Below, piece after piece: positions 1 to 6,092 of a stretch of DNA of 10,769 bases (position 1 is the first letter of the stretch; every line of letters starts with the position of its first letter). A program made the position numbers and the translations under genes. Where the stretch lies: NCBI GenBank assembly GCA_002371985.1, contig DFHZ01000118.1, positions 1 through 10,769 on the forward strand, given 5' to 3'. The notes below the pieces were generated by a model. That model searched no databases. It worked only from the letters and a program-made list of their open reading frames with translations, and had not been told where the DNA came from. Source of the DNA: Ruminococcaceae bacterium UBA3710. Its GTDB lineage: Bacteria > Bacillota > Clostridia > Oscillospirales > Acutalibacteraceae.

Positions 1-13
1 AAATTATATTTGA

Positions 14-28
14 TACAATATAATTGCA
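14..28 (+). promoter_or_regulatory. Candidate OhrR-type operator overlapping a -10 box
   Basis: The interrupted palindrome TACAAT-ATA-ATTGCA has arms that match at five of six positions. It resembles the TACAATT/AATTGTA operators known for Bacillus OhrR. A perfect -10 hexamer TATAAT lies at 19-24, inside the palindrome. The matching -35 would fall just outside the window. A second, perfect 8-bp inverted repeat (ATTATATT at 3-10, AATATAAT at 17-24) overlaps it. Bound regulator here would block RNA polymerase, so autorepression of the downstream operon is the natural reading. The site is seen in the sequence; the binding is inferred. Confidence 0.5.
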
Positions 29-48
29 AAAAATATTAGGAGACAAAA

Positions 49-486
49 ATGGATAACGATTATAAAGAGCAACTTAAACTTTCAAATCAGTTGTGTTTTC
101 CGCTTTATGCGGCGGCAAGAAATATAATAAATATTTATACGCCGGTTCTTAAAAAACTCGGAATAACATATACTCAGTATTTAGTGTTCCTGGTTTTATG
201 GGAAGAAGACAAAATCCCCGTCGGCGATATATGTCAAAAACTTATGCTTGATAGCGGTACTCTTTCGCCATTGCTCAAAAAAATGCAGAAGTCGGGGTAT
301 ATCGAGCGTAAACGAAGTGAAAAAGACGATCGTGTTGTTGTTATATCTCTCACCGAAGATGGGAAAGATATGATGGAACGAGCAAAGAATGTTCCGAAGG
401 AGGTGGGGGACTGCATAAAAATCTCGCCCGAAAAGGCAAAAATGCTCTATGAAATTCTTTATGAATTACTTGAAAACAAATTTTAA
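49..486 (+). CDS. MarR-family peroxide-sensing regulator, OhrR-like
   Basis: This is a 145-residue winged-helix repressor. Residues 15-20 (LCFPLY) place Cys16 where one-Cys OhrR proteins carry their sensing cysteine. Tyr30 and Tyr41 match the two tyrosines that contact the reduced cysteine in Bacillus OhrR. The recognition helix spans about 68-84 (DSGTLSPLLKKMQKSG) and the wing about 86-105 (KRSEKDDRVVVISLTEDG); both match the OhrR subfamily closely. An AGGAG at 38-42, six bases before the ATG, fixes the start. It is the first gene of a five-gene run, 13 bp before a glutathione peroxidase. OhrR usually controls an Ohr organic hydroperoxide reductase, which is absent here, so the target is probably this operon. 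MarR membership is firm; the peroxide-sensing role is inferred from Cys16 and the tyrosines. Confidence 0.9.
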   Translation: MDNDYKEQLKLSNQLCFPLYAAARNIINIYTPVLKKLGITYTQYLVFLVLWEEDKIPVGDICQKLMLDSGTLSPLLKKMQKSGYIERKRSEKDDRVVVISLTEDGKDMMERAKNVPKEVGDCIKISPEKAKMLYEILYELLENKF

Positions 487-499
487 GAGGTGTTAAAAA

Positions 500-1051
500 A
501 TGAAAACAGTTTATGATTTTAGTGTCAAGGATATGCAAGGAAATAATGTAAGTCTAGCAGATTACAGCGGTAAAGTATTACTTATTGTAAATACTGCAAC
601 CGGTTGTGGTTTTACTCCGCAGTATGAACAACTTGAAGAAATATATAAAGAAATGAAAGATAAAGGCTTTGAAATTCTTGATTTCCCGTGCAATCAGTTT
701 GCAGGTCAGGCTCCCGGAAGCGATGAAGAAATTCATGATTTTTGTACCATTAAATTCGGTACAGACTTTCCCCAGTTCAGTAAAATTGATGTAAACGGCG
801 ACCAAGCAGACCCGCTTTTTGCTTTTCTTAGCAATGAAAAGCCGTTCAAGACTTTTGGCAAGGGACCAAAAGGTTTAATGATGAATAAGTTTACTAAGGC
901 TCATAATAAAAAGTTCGGCGATAAGGCATATATACAGTGGAACTTTACAAAATTTTTGGTTGACCGAGAGGGCAATGTGGTTGAAAGATTTGAGCCTACA
1001 GTAGATATGGAAGAAGTTAAAAATGCAGTTGCAGAATTGCTTTCAAAATAA
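500..1051 (+). CDS. Glutathione peroxidase family protein, Cys-type, probably thioredoxin-dependent
   Basis: This 183-residue cytoplasmic protein of the thioredoxin fold reduces hydrogen peroxide and organic hydroperoxides. The catalytic tetrad is visible: Cys36 in NTATGCGFTPQY, Gln70 in the FPCNQFAGQAPG block, and Trp147-Asn148 in IQWNFTKFLVDREG. Cys36 is a normal cysteine codon (TGT), not selenocysteine. Cys82 (HDFCTIKFGTDFP), 46 residues after Cys36, sits where thioredoxin-dependent members keep their resolving cysteine. This suggests a two-Cys mechanism recycled by thioredoxin rather than glutathione, in line with the trxA gene 650 bp downstream. There is no signal peptide. The start is supported by an AGAGGTG about eight bases upstream of the ATG. 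The thioredoxin preference is an inference from Cys82 and gene context. Confidence 0.95.
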   Translation: MKTVYDFSVKDMQGNNVSLADYSGKVLLIVNTATGCGFTPQYEQLEEIYKEMKDKGFEILDFPCNQFAGQAPGSDEEIHDFCTIKFGTDFPQFSKIDVNGDQADPLFAFLSNEKPFKTFGKGPKGLMMNKFTKAHNKKFGDKAYIQWNFTKFLVDREGNVVERFEPTVDMEEVKNAVAELLSK

Positions 1052-1072
1052 TCAAAATTAAGGAGTGGAAAA

Positions 1073-1450
1073 ATGAACGTTAAGTTTTACCGTTGCCCTG
1101 TATGCGGACAGTTGGCAGCCCTTGTAAAATCAACCGGAGCACCGCTTGTTTGTTGCGGAAAGCCAATGGAAGAAATTATTGCCGGTTCGGTCGATGCGTC
1201 TGAAGAAAAGCATATCCCTGTTTATGAGGTTAAAGGCGATACGGTTGAGGTTTGCGTAGGCTCTGTGCCTCACCCTATGACCGAAGAGCACTTTATAGAG
1301 TGGGTTTTCCTAAAAACAAAATTTGGAAATCAGCGAAAGCCTCTAAGACCCGGCGAAGAGCCGAAAGTTTGCTTTAAGATTTGCGACGGCGACGAGGTTG
1401 AAGCAGTATATGCCTATTGTAATCTGCATTCTCTTTGGAAAACAAAATAG
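1073..1450 (+). CDS. Desulfoferrodoxin (2Fe superoxide reductase)
   Basis: This 125-residue protein reduces superoxide to hydrogen peroxide without releasing oxygen, as is typical of anaerobes. The N-terminal desulforedoxin-like domain (about 1-37) carries Cys8, Cys11, Cys27 and Cys28, the ligands of the rubredoxin-type iron centre I. The catalytic domain (about 38-125) carries Glu45-Lys46-His47 (EKHIP), His67 (VPHPM), His73, and the Cys116/His119 pair (YCNLHSLWK). These give the four-His one-Cys centre II plus the conserved Glu and Lys that assist catalysis. Length and motifs match the full two-iron class. An AGGAG lies just upstream of the ATG, 21 bp after the peroxidase gene. The peroxide it makes could feed the peroxidase encoded directly upstream. 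The usual electron donor, rubredoxin, is not in the window. Confidence 0.96.
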   Translation: MNVKFYRCPVCGQLAALVKSTGAPLVCCGKPMEEIIAGSVDASEEKHIPVYEVKGDTVEVCVGSVPHPMTEEHFIEWVFLKTKFGNQRKPLRPGEEPKVCFKICDGDEVEAVYAYCNLHSLWKTK

Positions 1451-1487
1451 ATAACTAAAAGCACAGCAACTTGTAAGGAGAATTCAA

Positions 1488-1691
1488 ATGAAAATTCTAT
1501 TGAACGAAAACGAAGAAATCGTTGAAACCGTAAAAAAAGGTCTTAAAAAAAGCGGTGGATATTGCCCCTGTCGAAGAGAAAAAACCGAGGATACAAAATG
1601 TATGTGTAAGGAATTCAGACAGCAGGTTGCCGACCCGAATTTTGAGGGATATTGCCACTGTATGCTTTACTATAAGACATTAAAAGATTAA
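1488..1691 (+). CDS. Ferredoxin:thioredoxin reductase catalytic-chain-like small protein
   Basis: This 67-residue protein has three Cys-x-Cys pairs: CPC at 26-28, CMC at 38-40 and CHC at 56-58. Canonical catalytic chains of ferredoxin:thioredoxin reductase use CPC-x16-CPC-x8-CHC to hold a [4Fe-4S] cluster beside an active disulfide. Here the pattern is CPC-x9-CMC-x15-CHC: the outer pairs keep the canonical total span of 33 residues while the middle pair is moved seven residues earlier. The flanking CPCR and CHCML strings also match the family. It is shorter than plant and cyanobacterial chains, and no variable subunit is encoded nearby. It lies 37 bp after the superoxide reductase and 11 bp before thioredoxin, with a good AAGGAG site. 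A role passing electrons from ferredoxin to thioredoxin is plausible but unproven; an electron-transfer or sensor role is also possible. Confidence 0.82.
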   Translation: MKILLNENEEIVETVKKGLKKSGGYCPCRREKTEDTKCMCKEFRQQVADPNFEGYCHCMLYYKTLKD

Positions 1692-1702
1692 GGAGAACCG
1701 AT

Positions 1703-2011
1703 ATGGCAGAAGTTATAATTACAAGCAAAAATTTTGAAAATGAAGTAATGAAGTCGGATAAGCCGGTGCTTATTGACTTTTGGGCTTCGTGGTGCGGACC
1801 CTGTAAAATGCTTTCCCCTATAATCGAGGAAATTGCAAACGAATATGAAGGCAAGGTAAAGGTTTGCAAAGTAAATGTTGACGACGAGCCAAGTCTTGCC
1901 ACTACATTCGGAGTATCAAGTATACCGACATTGTTTGTAATAAAAAACGGCAAGGTTACCGACACATCGGTCGGATACCACCCAAAAGAAGATATTATTA
2001 AAATGCTTTGA
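1703..2011 (+). CDS. trxA: Thioredoxin
   Basis: This is a 102-residue single-domain thioredoxin, close to the usual size of about 105. The redox site WCGPC spans 30-34 (Cys31, Cys34), the conserved buried Asp25 is in the strand LIDFWA, and cis-Pro75 is in SSIPTLFV. An additional non-catalytic Cys55 is present. It reduces protein disulfides in the cytoplasm; the peroxidase encoded upstream, with its candidate resolving Cys82, is a likely client. No NADPH-dependent thioredoxin reductase gene is next to it; the only candidate reductase in the operon is the FTR-like protein 11 bp upstream. The start is set by an AAGGAGA eight bases before the ATG. The gene is the last of its operon and is followed directly by a strong terminator. 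Confidence 0.97.
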   Translation: MAEVIITSKNFENEVMKSDKPVLIDFWASWCGPCKMLSPIIEEIANEYEGKVKVCKVNVDDEPSLATTFGVSSIPTLFVIKNGKVTDTSVGYHPKEDIIKML

Positions 2012-2014
2012 TGC

Positions 2015-2049
2015 AAAAAACAAAGCCCCATAAAGGGCTTTGTTTTTTT
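2015..2049 (+). terminator. Intrinsic terminator after trxA
   Basis: CAAAGCCC (2021-2028) pairs with GGGCTTTG (2035-2042) around the six-base loop CATAAA. A run of A before the stem pairs with a run of seven T after it (2043-2049). This is a textbook rho-independent terminator four bases after the trxA stop, closing the oxidant-defence operon. Confidence 0.92.
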
Positions 2050-2067
2050 GTTAATATATGGTATACT
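2040..2067 (+). promoter_or_regulatory. Weak candidate promoter for tcdA
   Basis: TATACT at 2062-2067 matches the -10 consensus at five of six positions. The only -35-like hexamer at a workable distance is TTGTTT (2040-2045, 16-bp spacing), inside the T-run of the preceding terminator. tcdA needs its own promoter because the terminator separates it from trxA, but the precise site is uncertain. An alternative pair is TTGTTA at 2048 with CATAAA at 2071. Confidence 0.35.
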
Positions 2068-2102
2068 TAGCATAAATTATTATTGGTTTTATGGAGAAAA
2101 TA

Positions 2103-2831
2103 ATGCAAAAACAATTTTTAAGAACGCAAATGCTGCTCGGAAAAGAAGCAATGGAAAAATTAGAAAACAGCCGTGTTGCCGTTTTCGGAATAGGTGGTGT
2201 AGGCGGATATGTTTGCGAAGCACTTATAAGAAGCGGCGTCGGGAAATTTGAACTTATTGACAGTGATAAAGTTGATATTACGAATATAAACCGCCAGATA
2301 ATTGCCACAACAAAAACTATCGGCATGTATAAAACCGATGTAATGAAAGAGCGTATGCTTGACATTAACCCAAATGCCGAAATAACTGTTCGTAATTGCT
2401 TTTTTCTTCCCGATAATGCCAATGAATTTCCCTTTGAAAATTATGACTATATAGTCGATGCCGTTGATACCGTTTCTGCCAAGATAGGGCTTGTAATTGA
2501 GGCTCAAAAAAAGAATATACCTATTATAAGTTGTATGGGGGCAGGAAACAAACTTGACGGCAGTCAGTTTAAGGTTTCGGATATATTTAAAACAAAAATG
2601 TGTCCTCTTGCAAAAGTTATGAGGACAGAACTTAAAAAAAGAGGAGTTAAAAAACTCAAAGTAGTATATTCAGAGGAAAAACCTTTAAAACCGATAGCGG
2701 GTGTCTTGCAGGACAATGTAAATAAAGGTACAGCCCGACGGGCGATACCGGGAAGTGTCGCATTTGTTCCGTCTGTTGCAGGTCTTATTGTTGCAGGTGA
2801 GGTTGTAAAAGATTTGACCCTTTCAAAATGA
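2103..2831 (+). CDS. tcdA: tRNA threonylcarbamoyladenosine dehydratase (ThiF/MoeB/HesA fold)
   Basis: This 242-residue E1-like enzyme uses ATP to cyclize N6-threonylcarbamoyladenosine (t6A) at tRNA position 37 to ct6A. The nucleotide-binding glycine loop GIGGVGG is at 29-35. The acidic strand end LIDSDKVD is at 51-58, followed by the Asn/Arg motif NINRQ at 61-65, and DAVDTVSAK (119-127) carries the late conserved aspartate and lysine. The N-terminal stretch QFLRTQMLLGKEAMEKL is characteristic of TcdA/YgdL rather than of MoeB or ThiF. The zinc-binding CxxC pairs of MoeB/ThiF are not seen. An ATG at 2091 is in frame, but the GGAG at 2093-2096 lies six bases before the ATG at 2103, so the later start is preferred. 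The gene stands alone between two terminators. Confidence 0.92.
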   Translation: MQKQFLRTQMLLGKEAMEKLENSRVAVFGIGGVGGYVCEALIRSGVGKFELIDSDKVDITNINRQIIATTKTIGMYKTDVMKERMLDINPNAEITVRNCFFLPDNANEFPFENYDYIVDAVDTVSAKIGLVIEAQKKNIPIISCMGAGNKLDGSQFKVSDIFKTKMCPLAKVMRTELKKRGVKKLKVVYSEEKPLKPIAGVLQDNVNKGTARRAIPGSVAFVPSVAGLIVAGEVVKDLTLSK

Positions 2832-2840
2832 TTACAGAAA

Positions 2841-2880
2841 AAGTTGGCACCTCGACTTTTGTCGAGGTGCTGATGTTTTT
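2841..2880. terminator. Bidirectional terminator between convergent genes
   Basis: GCACCTCGAC (2847-2856) and GTCGAGGTGC (2861-2870) form a perfect 10-bp stem with a TTTT loop. On the plus strand it is followed by TGATGTTTTT; on the minus strand it is followed by CAACTTTTTC. It therefore can stop transcription both from tcdA (plus, ending at 2831) and from the capA-like gene (minus, ending at 2879). Confidence 0.88.
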
Positions 2881-4228
2881 ACTCAAATCTTATTTTACAA
2901 CTAATGTCTTTTTGAATTTCGGTAAGTCCTGCTCCGACGATTTGTTTTGTTCGTTCGAAAGAATTTTGGCTTTTGGTAAGAGGTGTACCTGACAGACCGT
3001 ATTTTGAGCCGTCGTCCTTTGTTTCAAGCGGGATAATTGTATACAAGTATCCGCTTCCGCCTGAATACTTGTTTACCCATGTGGGTACTATATCGACACT
3101 TGATAGAACAACAGAGCCGTCGGAATACTTATCAAACTTATAACTTAAAAGCATTCCGTCTTCGGTATGACCCGTGGTGCATTCGGGGTTCATAATTTCC
3201 TGTCGCTGATTTGAAATTGCATTGCCCATAGAATATATGCAAACGGTTTTATGCTCTCCGCTTTCGGAATTAAGCAGGGCGACAGGCTCAATAACATGCG
3301 GGTGGCTTCCGACTATAATATCAACACCCAAATTGCATAGATTTTGTGCTATTTGTCTTTGCCATACATTCTCTTTAAGTTGATACTCTTCGCCCCAATG
3401 CATATAGAATACTACTTTATCGGCACCTTCGTCTTTCATTTGCTTGATCATTTTTTGTGCCGTTTCGTAAAATTCTGATATGCGGTCATAATTAAATGTA
3501 TTTATAAGGTCGTTAGCATCGGCGGAAATAATATTGCCGTTTAACGATTTTCTTCCGGGAGTATCGCATTTGTTTTCATAAGTGAAAGCAGTCATTCCGA
3601 GTTTTATACCGTTGATGTTTTGTACGGTGTAATTCTTTTCGCTTGTGGTTTGCCTTGTGCCAACATAGGCAAGTCCTTTTTCTTTTAGTACACTAACCGT
3701 TCTTTTAAGACCGGGAAGACCCGTATCGTATGCGTGGTTATTGGTAGTAAGAAGCAAATCAAAACCGGCATCTTTTATGACATCTGCAAGGCTGTCAGGA
3801 GTGTTGAAAGCAGGATAGCCTTTGTATGAGCCCGATTCACTGCCACCGAATGTAACCTCTAAATTTGCTATGGCGAGGTCGGAGTTTTTTATATGATTTT
3901 TTATATTTTTAAAAAAGTCGGAAAAATCATACTGCCCGTCGCCCCTTTTTGCACCGTCAAGTTGTGTACTGTGAACCATAATATCCCCTGTATTTATAAC
4001 TGTGGCAGAAGAAACAAGTTTAGGCTCTTTTTTGTCAGTTTTCTCTTTTGAAGAAACCGTTTCGGAAGATACAGAAGAAATGTCCGAACTGTCAGCACTT
4101 CGATTGTTGCTCTTAATGTGAGAAATTATTAAAACTATGCCGGTTATCAAAGCGGTTAAAACAATCAGACATACAATGATAAAAATTCTCCGCCTTATAA
4201 TTGCTTTTCTTCTTGATTTGCTTGACAT
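2879..4228 (-). CDS. CapA-family (PGA_cap) protein with N-terminal membrane anchor
   Basis: This 449-residue protein has a basic N-terminus (residues 5-14), one membrane segment at about 14-38, a Ser/Lys-rich linker at about 40-70, and a CapA/PgsA-type metallophosphoesterase-like domain from about 74. Family motifs in order are GDIMVH (81-86), NLEV (122-125), NNHAYD (163-168), HWGEEY (277-282), GSHPH (307-311) and YSMGN (332-336). The Asp, Asn and His residues fit a binuclear metal site. The topology predicts an outside-facing anchored domain. CapA in poly-gamma-glutamate capsule systems helps polymer synthesis or export, but no capB or capC ligase genes are here, and many stand-alone clostridial copies have no known substrate. 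The start overlaps the upstream transporter gene by 34 bp and has an AAGGTGA site, so the two are probably co-transcribed. The family call is firm; the substrate is unknown. Confidence 0.9.
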   Translation of the reverse strand: MSSKSRRKAIIRRRIFIIVCLIVLTALITGIVLIISHIKSNNRSADSSDISSVSSETVSSKEKTDKKEPKLVSSATVINTGDIMVHSTQLDGAKRGDGQYDFSDFFKNIKNHIKNSDLAIANLEVTFGGSESGSYKGYPAFNTPDSLADVIKDAGFDLLLTTNNHAYDTGLPGLKRTVSVLKEKGLAYVGTRQTTSEKNYTVQNINGIKLGMTAFTYENKCDTPGRKSLNGNIISADANDLINTFNYDRISEFYETAQKMIKQMKDEGADKVVFYMHWGEEYQLKENVWQRQIAQNLCNLGVDIIVGSHPHVIEPVALLNSESGEHKTVCIYSMGNAISNQRQEIMNPECTTGHTEDGMLLSYKFDKYSDGSVVLSSVDIVPTWVNKYSGGSGYLYTIIPLETKDDGSKYGLSGTPLTKSQNSFERTKQIVGAGLTEIQKDISCKIRFE

Positions 4229-5157
4229 ATCGTTTCACCTTTCTTTTGACCTATAATTTCAGGTAACTGTGCAGTTATAATGGCAACAAAAACGAGTAAG
4301 CACCCGAACAATTCCCTTATGGTTAGTGTATTACCCATAATAATCCAACCGCCAAGTGTCGCAAAAACACTTTCAAGGCTCATTGAAATAGATGCCACCG
4401 CAGGTTCGGCATATTTTTGACCGATAATTTGAAGCGTGTATGCAATTCCGCTTGATATTATACCCATATAAAGTATTTGAGGCAAAGCCAAACGGATATT
4501 TTGCAGCCCCATATCAGGCTCGGTAATAAGCGATATAATTCCCGAAATAGTACCGCAGACGATAAACTGCAACATTGACAGTTGAGGACCGCCTATAATT
4601 TTACCGAACTTGTCGACCGAAAGAATATGAAATGTGCAGAAAAAGGCACAAAGAAAAACGAACACATCGCCCAAATAAATACCCTTAATTCCACCTGAAA
4701 GGCAAAGGAAATAAACTCCCAAAGTTGCTATTATAACCGAAATCCAAATTACAGGAGAGGTTTTTTTCTTAAAAAATATCGAAAATATAGGCACTAAAAT
4801 TACATATAGAGCCGTCAAAAATCCTGCTCTCGCTTCTACGGCGGCACCCTTTGGATAAACTGCTATTCCGAGTTGCTGAAAGTTGATTTCAAGTGATAGA
4901 AAAACTCCGCAAACTATACTTCCGAAAATTGCCGTTTTTTTATACTCTTTTGTGCCGGCAAAAACAGGTGTGTGTGTTATGCTCTTTTTCATAATTAAGT
5001 ATACCCCGATTACAAGAGCACCTAACAGCGAACGCAGAGCATTAAAAGCGAAGGGCTTTATAAAAGTATTTGCATCGTTTTGAACAACAAACGCAAGTCC
5101 CCAGATAAGGGAACCTATTGTTAAAATTAAACTTCCTTTTAAATTGTTACTTTTCAT
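4195..5157 (-). CDS. DMT-superfamily transporter with two EamA domains
   Basis: This 320-residue inner-membrane protein has about ten hydrophobic segments arranged as two EamA repeats, roughly residues 8-140 and 150-290. The opening GSLIWGLAFVVQ motif, the mid-protein GAAVEARAGFLTALYVILVPIF in repeat 1 and the repeat-2 segment AEPAVASISMSLESVFATLGG are typical of drug/metabolite transporters. Substrates in this family include amino acids, nucleotide precursors and toxic metabolites, and none can be chosen here. An in-frame TTG at 5169 would add four residues, but the GGAG at 5164-5167 lies six bases before the ATG at 5157, so the ATG is the real start. The gene is the first of a minus-strand pair with the CapA-like gene, whose start lies inside its last codons. 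Confidence 0.9.
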   Translation of the reverse strand: MKSNNLKGSLILTIGSLIWGLAFVVQNDANTFIKPFAFNALRSLLGALVIGVYLIMKKSITHTPVFAGTKEYKKTAIFGSIVCGVFLSLEINFQQLGIAVYPKGAAVEARAGFLTALYVILVPIFSIFFKKKTSPVIWISVIIATLGVYFLCLSGGIKGIYLGDVFVFLCAFFCTFHILSVDKFGKIIGGPQLSMLQFIVCGTISGIISLITEPDMGLQNIRLALPQILYMGIISSGIAYTLQIIGQKYAEPAVASISMSLESVFATLGGWIIMGNTLTIRELFGCLLVFVAIITAQLPEIIGQKKGETICQANQEEKQL

Positions 5158-5186
5158 CTGTTTCTCCAATTAAAAAACTAAAACAC

Positions 5187-5215
5187 ATTATAACATAATG
5201 CTACATTTTTCGCAA
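5187..5215 (-). promoter_or_regulatory. Promoter of the EamA-capA operon
   Basis: Read on the minus strand, TTGCGA (5215-5210) and a perfect TATAAT (5192-5187) are separated by exactly 17 bp. The predicted transcript begins about 5180 and leaves a leader of roughly 20 bases before the ATG at 5157. The -35 matches four of six consensus positions. Confidence 0.75.
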
Positions 5216-5297
5216 TCAGTAATTACTCAATATCGTCTTTAAATATGCATAAATAGGGAATAATCGACAAATATACAAATTAAAGGAAACTTTGCTA

Positions 5298-5326
5298 TTG
5301 ATTTTTGCCTTTAAAAAAGTTATAAT
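5298..5326 (+). promoter_or_regulatory. Promoter of the sufC-sufB operon
   Basis: TTGATT (5298-5303) and a perfect TATAAT (5321-5326) are separated by 17 bp, pointing at sufC. Transcription would start near 5333, leaving a leader of about 25 bases, too short for a riboswitch. Upstream, 5216-5297 is AT-rich with an 8-bp palindrome TATGCATA at 5244-5251; no known iron-sulfur regulator site could be recognised. Confidence 0.75.
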
Positions 5327-5357
5327 TTATGATAGTTAATTGTGTTCGGAGGAAGTA

Positions 5358-6092
5358 ATGTTAGAATTGAAAAATATTTCCTTTACCGCTAAAACAGATA
5401 ACGGTGATAAGGAAATACTTGATAATATCTCTTTAAAATTTGATAATGAGTTTATTGCTATAACTGGACCAAACGGCGGCGGTAAATCTACACTTGCAAA
5501 AATCATTGCGGGAATAAATAAACCTACATCAGGTAAGATTATGCTTGACGGCGAGGATATTACCGATTTATCGGTTACTGATAGGGCAAAAAGGGGTATA
5601 AGTTTTGCTTTTCAACAACCCGTTCGCTTTAAAGGCATAACGGTTAAAGATTTAATCGCATTGGCATCGGGTAAAAATATAAGTGTTGGCGAGGCTTGTG
5701 ATTATCTTTCAAAAGTAGGGCTTTGTGCAAGAGATTATATAAACCGTGAAGTAAATGCCTCACTTTCGGGTGGCGAACTTAAAAGAATAGAAATAGCAAC
5801 AGTTTTGGCAAGGTCAACAAAAGTTTCGCTTTTTGACGAGCCGGAAGCCGGTATAGACCTTTGGAGTTTTTCAAATCTCATAAATGTTTTTGAAAAAATG
5901 CATTCTACTCTCGGCGGTTCTATTATTATTATTTCTCATCAGGAGAGAATACTTAATATTGCAGATAAGGTTGCCGTAATTGCAAACGGGAAATTAAAAG
6001 ACTATGGTGCAAAAGACGATATTTTGCCCGAGCTTTTGGATACGAATGCTACTTGCAGTGTACTTATTGATAATATGGAGGAGAAAAAATGA
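5358..6092 (+). CDS. sufC: Fe-S cluster assembly ABC ATPase SufC
   Basis: This 244-residue soluble ABC ATPase powers iron-sulfur cluster assembly on its SufB-type partner. Walker A GPNGGGKST spans 37-45, the Q-loop glutamine is Gln86 (FAFQQP, the SufC-like form), the signature LSGGE is at 136-140, Walker B VSLFDE at 156-161 ends in the catalytic Glu161, and the switch histidine is His194. The D-loop region reads EPEAGIDLW rather than the more usual SufC EIDSGLD, which suggests a lineage related to the minimal two-gene systems. The in-frame TTG at 5340 was rejected because GGAGG at 5348-5352 sits five bases before the ATG at 5358. It overlaps the next gene by four bases (ATGA), implying coupled translation. 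No SufS desulfurase or SufU is present in the window. Confidence 0.93.
   Translation: MLELKNISFTAKTDNGDKEILDNISLKFDNEFIAITGPNGGGKSTLAKIIAGINKPTSGKIMLDGEDITDLSVTDRAKRGISFAFQQPVRFKGITVKDLIALASGKNISVGEACDYLSKVGLCARDYINREVNASLSGGELKRIEIATVLARSTKVSLFDEPEAGIDLWSFSNLINVFEKMHSTLGGSIIIISHQERILNIADKVAVIANGKLKDYGAKDDILPELLDTNATCSVLIDNMEEKK

Noticed and set aside
600..610. Selenocysteine in the glutathione peroxidase
   Set aside because: The catalytic codon is TGT (Cys36); no in-frame TGA occurs in the gene.
1615..2073. 152-codon minus-strand open frame over the FTR-like and thioredoxin genes
   Set aside because: It lies antisense to two clear genes and to the terminator, and its translation shows no recognisable domain.
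2091..2102. Upstream ATG as the tcdA start
   Set aside because: The GGAG needed as ribosome binding site overlaps this ATG (2093-2096) and is correctly spaced for the ATG at 2103, and TcdA homologs begin near that point.
2048..2251. Plus-strand open frame of 67 codons before and into tcdA
   Set aside because: It is out of frame with tcdA, starts in the terminator T-run region, has no ribosome binding site and runs into Arg-rich nonsense.
5158..5169. TTG at 5169 as the transporter start
   Set aside because: That codon overlaps the ribosome binding site that serves the ATG at 5157.
5244..5251. TATGCATA as an operator for the suf promoter
   Set aside because: An 8-bp AT-rich palindrome is expected by chance in this composition, it lies about 47 bp upstream of the -35, and no known iron-sulfur regulator site matches.
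5340..5357. TTG at 5340 as the sufC start
   Set aside because: GGAGG at 5348-5352 is placed for the ATG at 5358, and the extra six residues are not part of the ABC domain.
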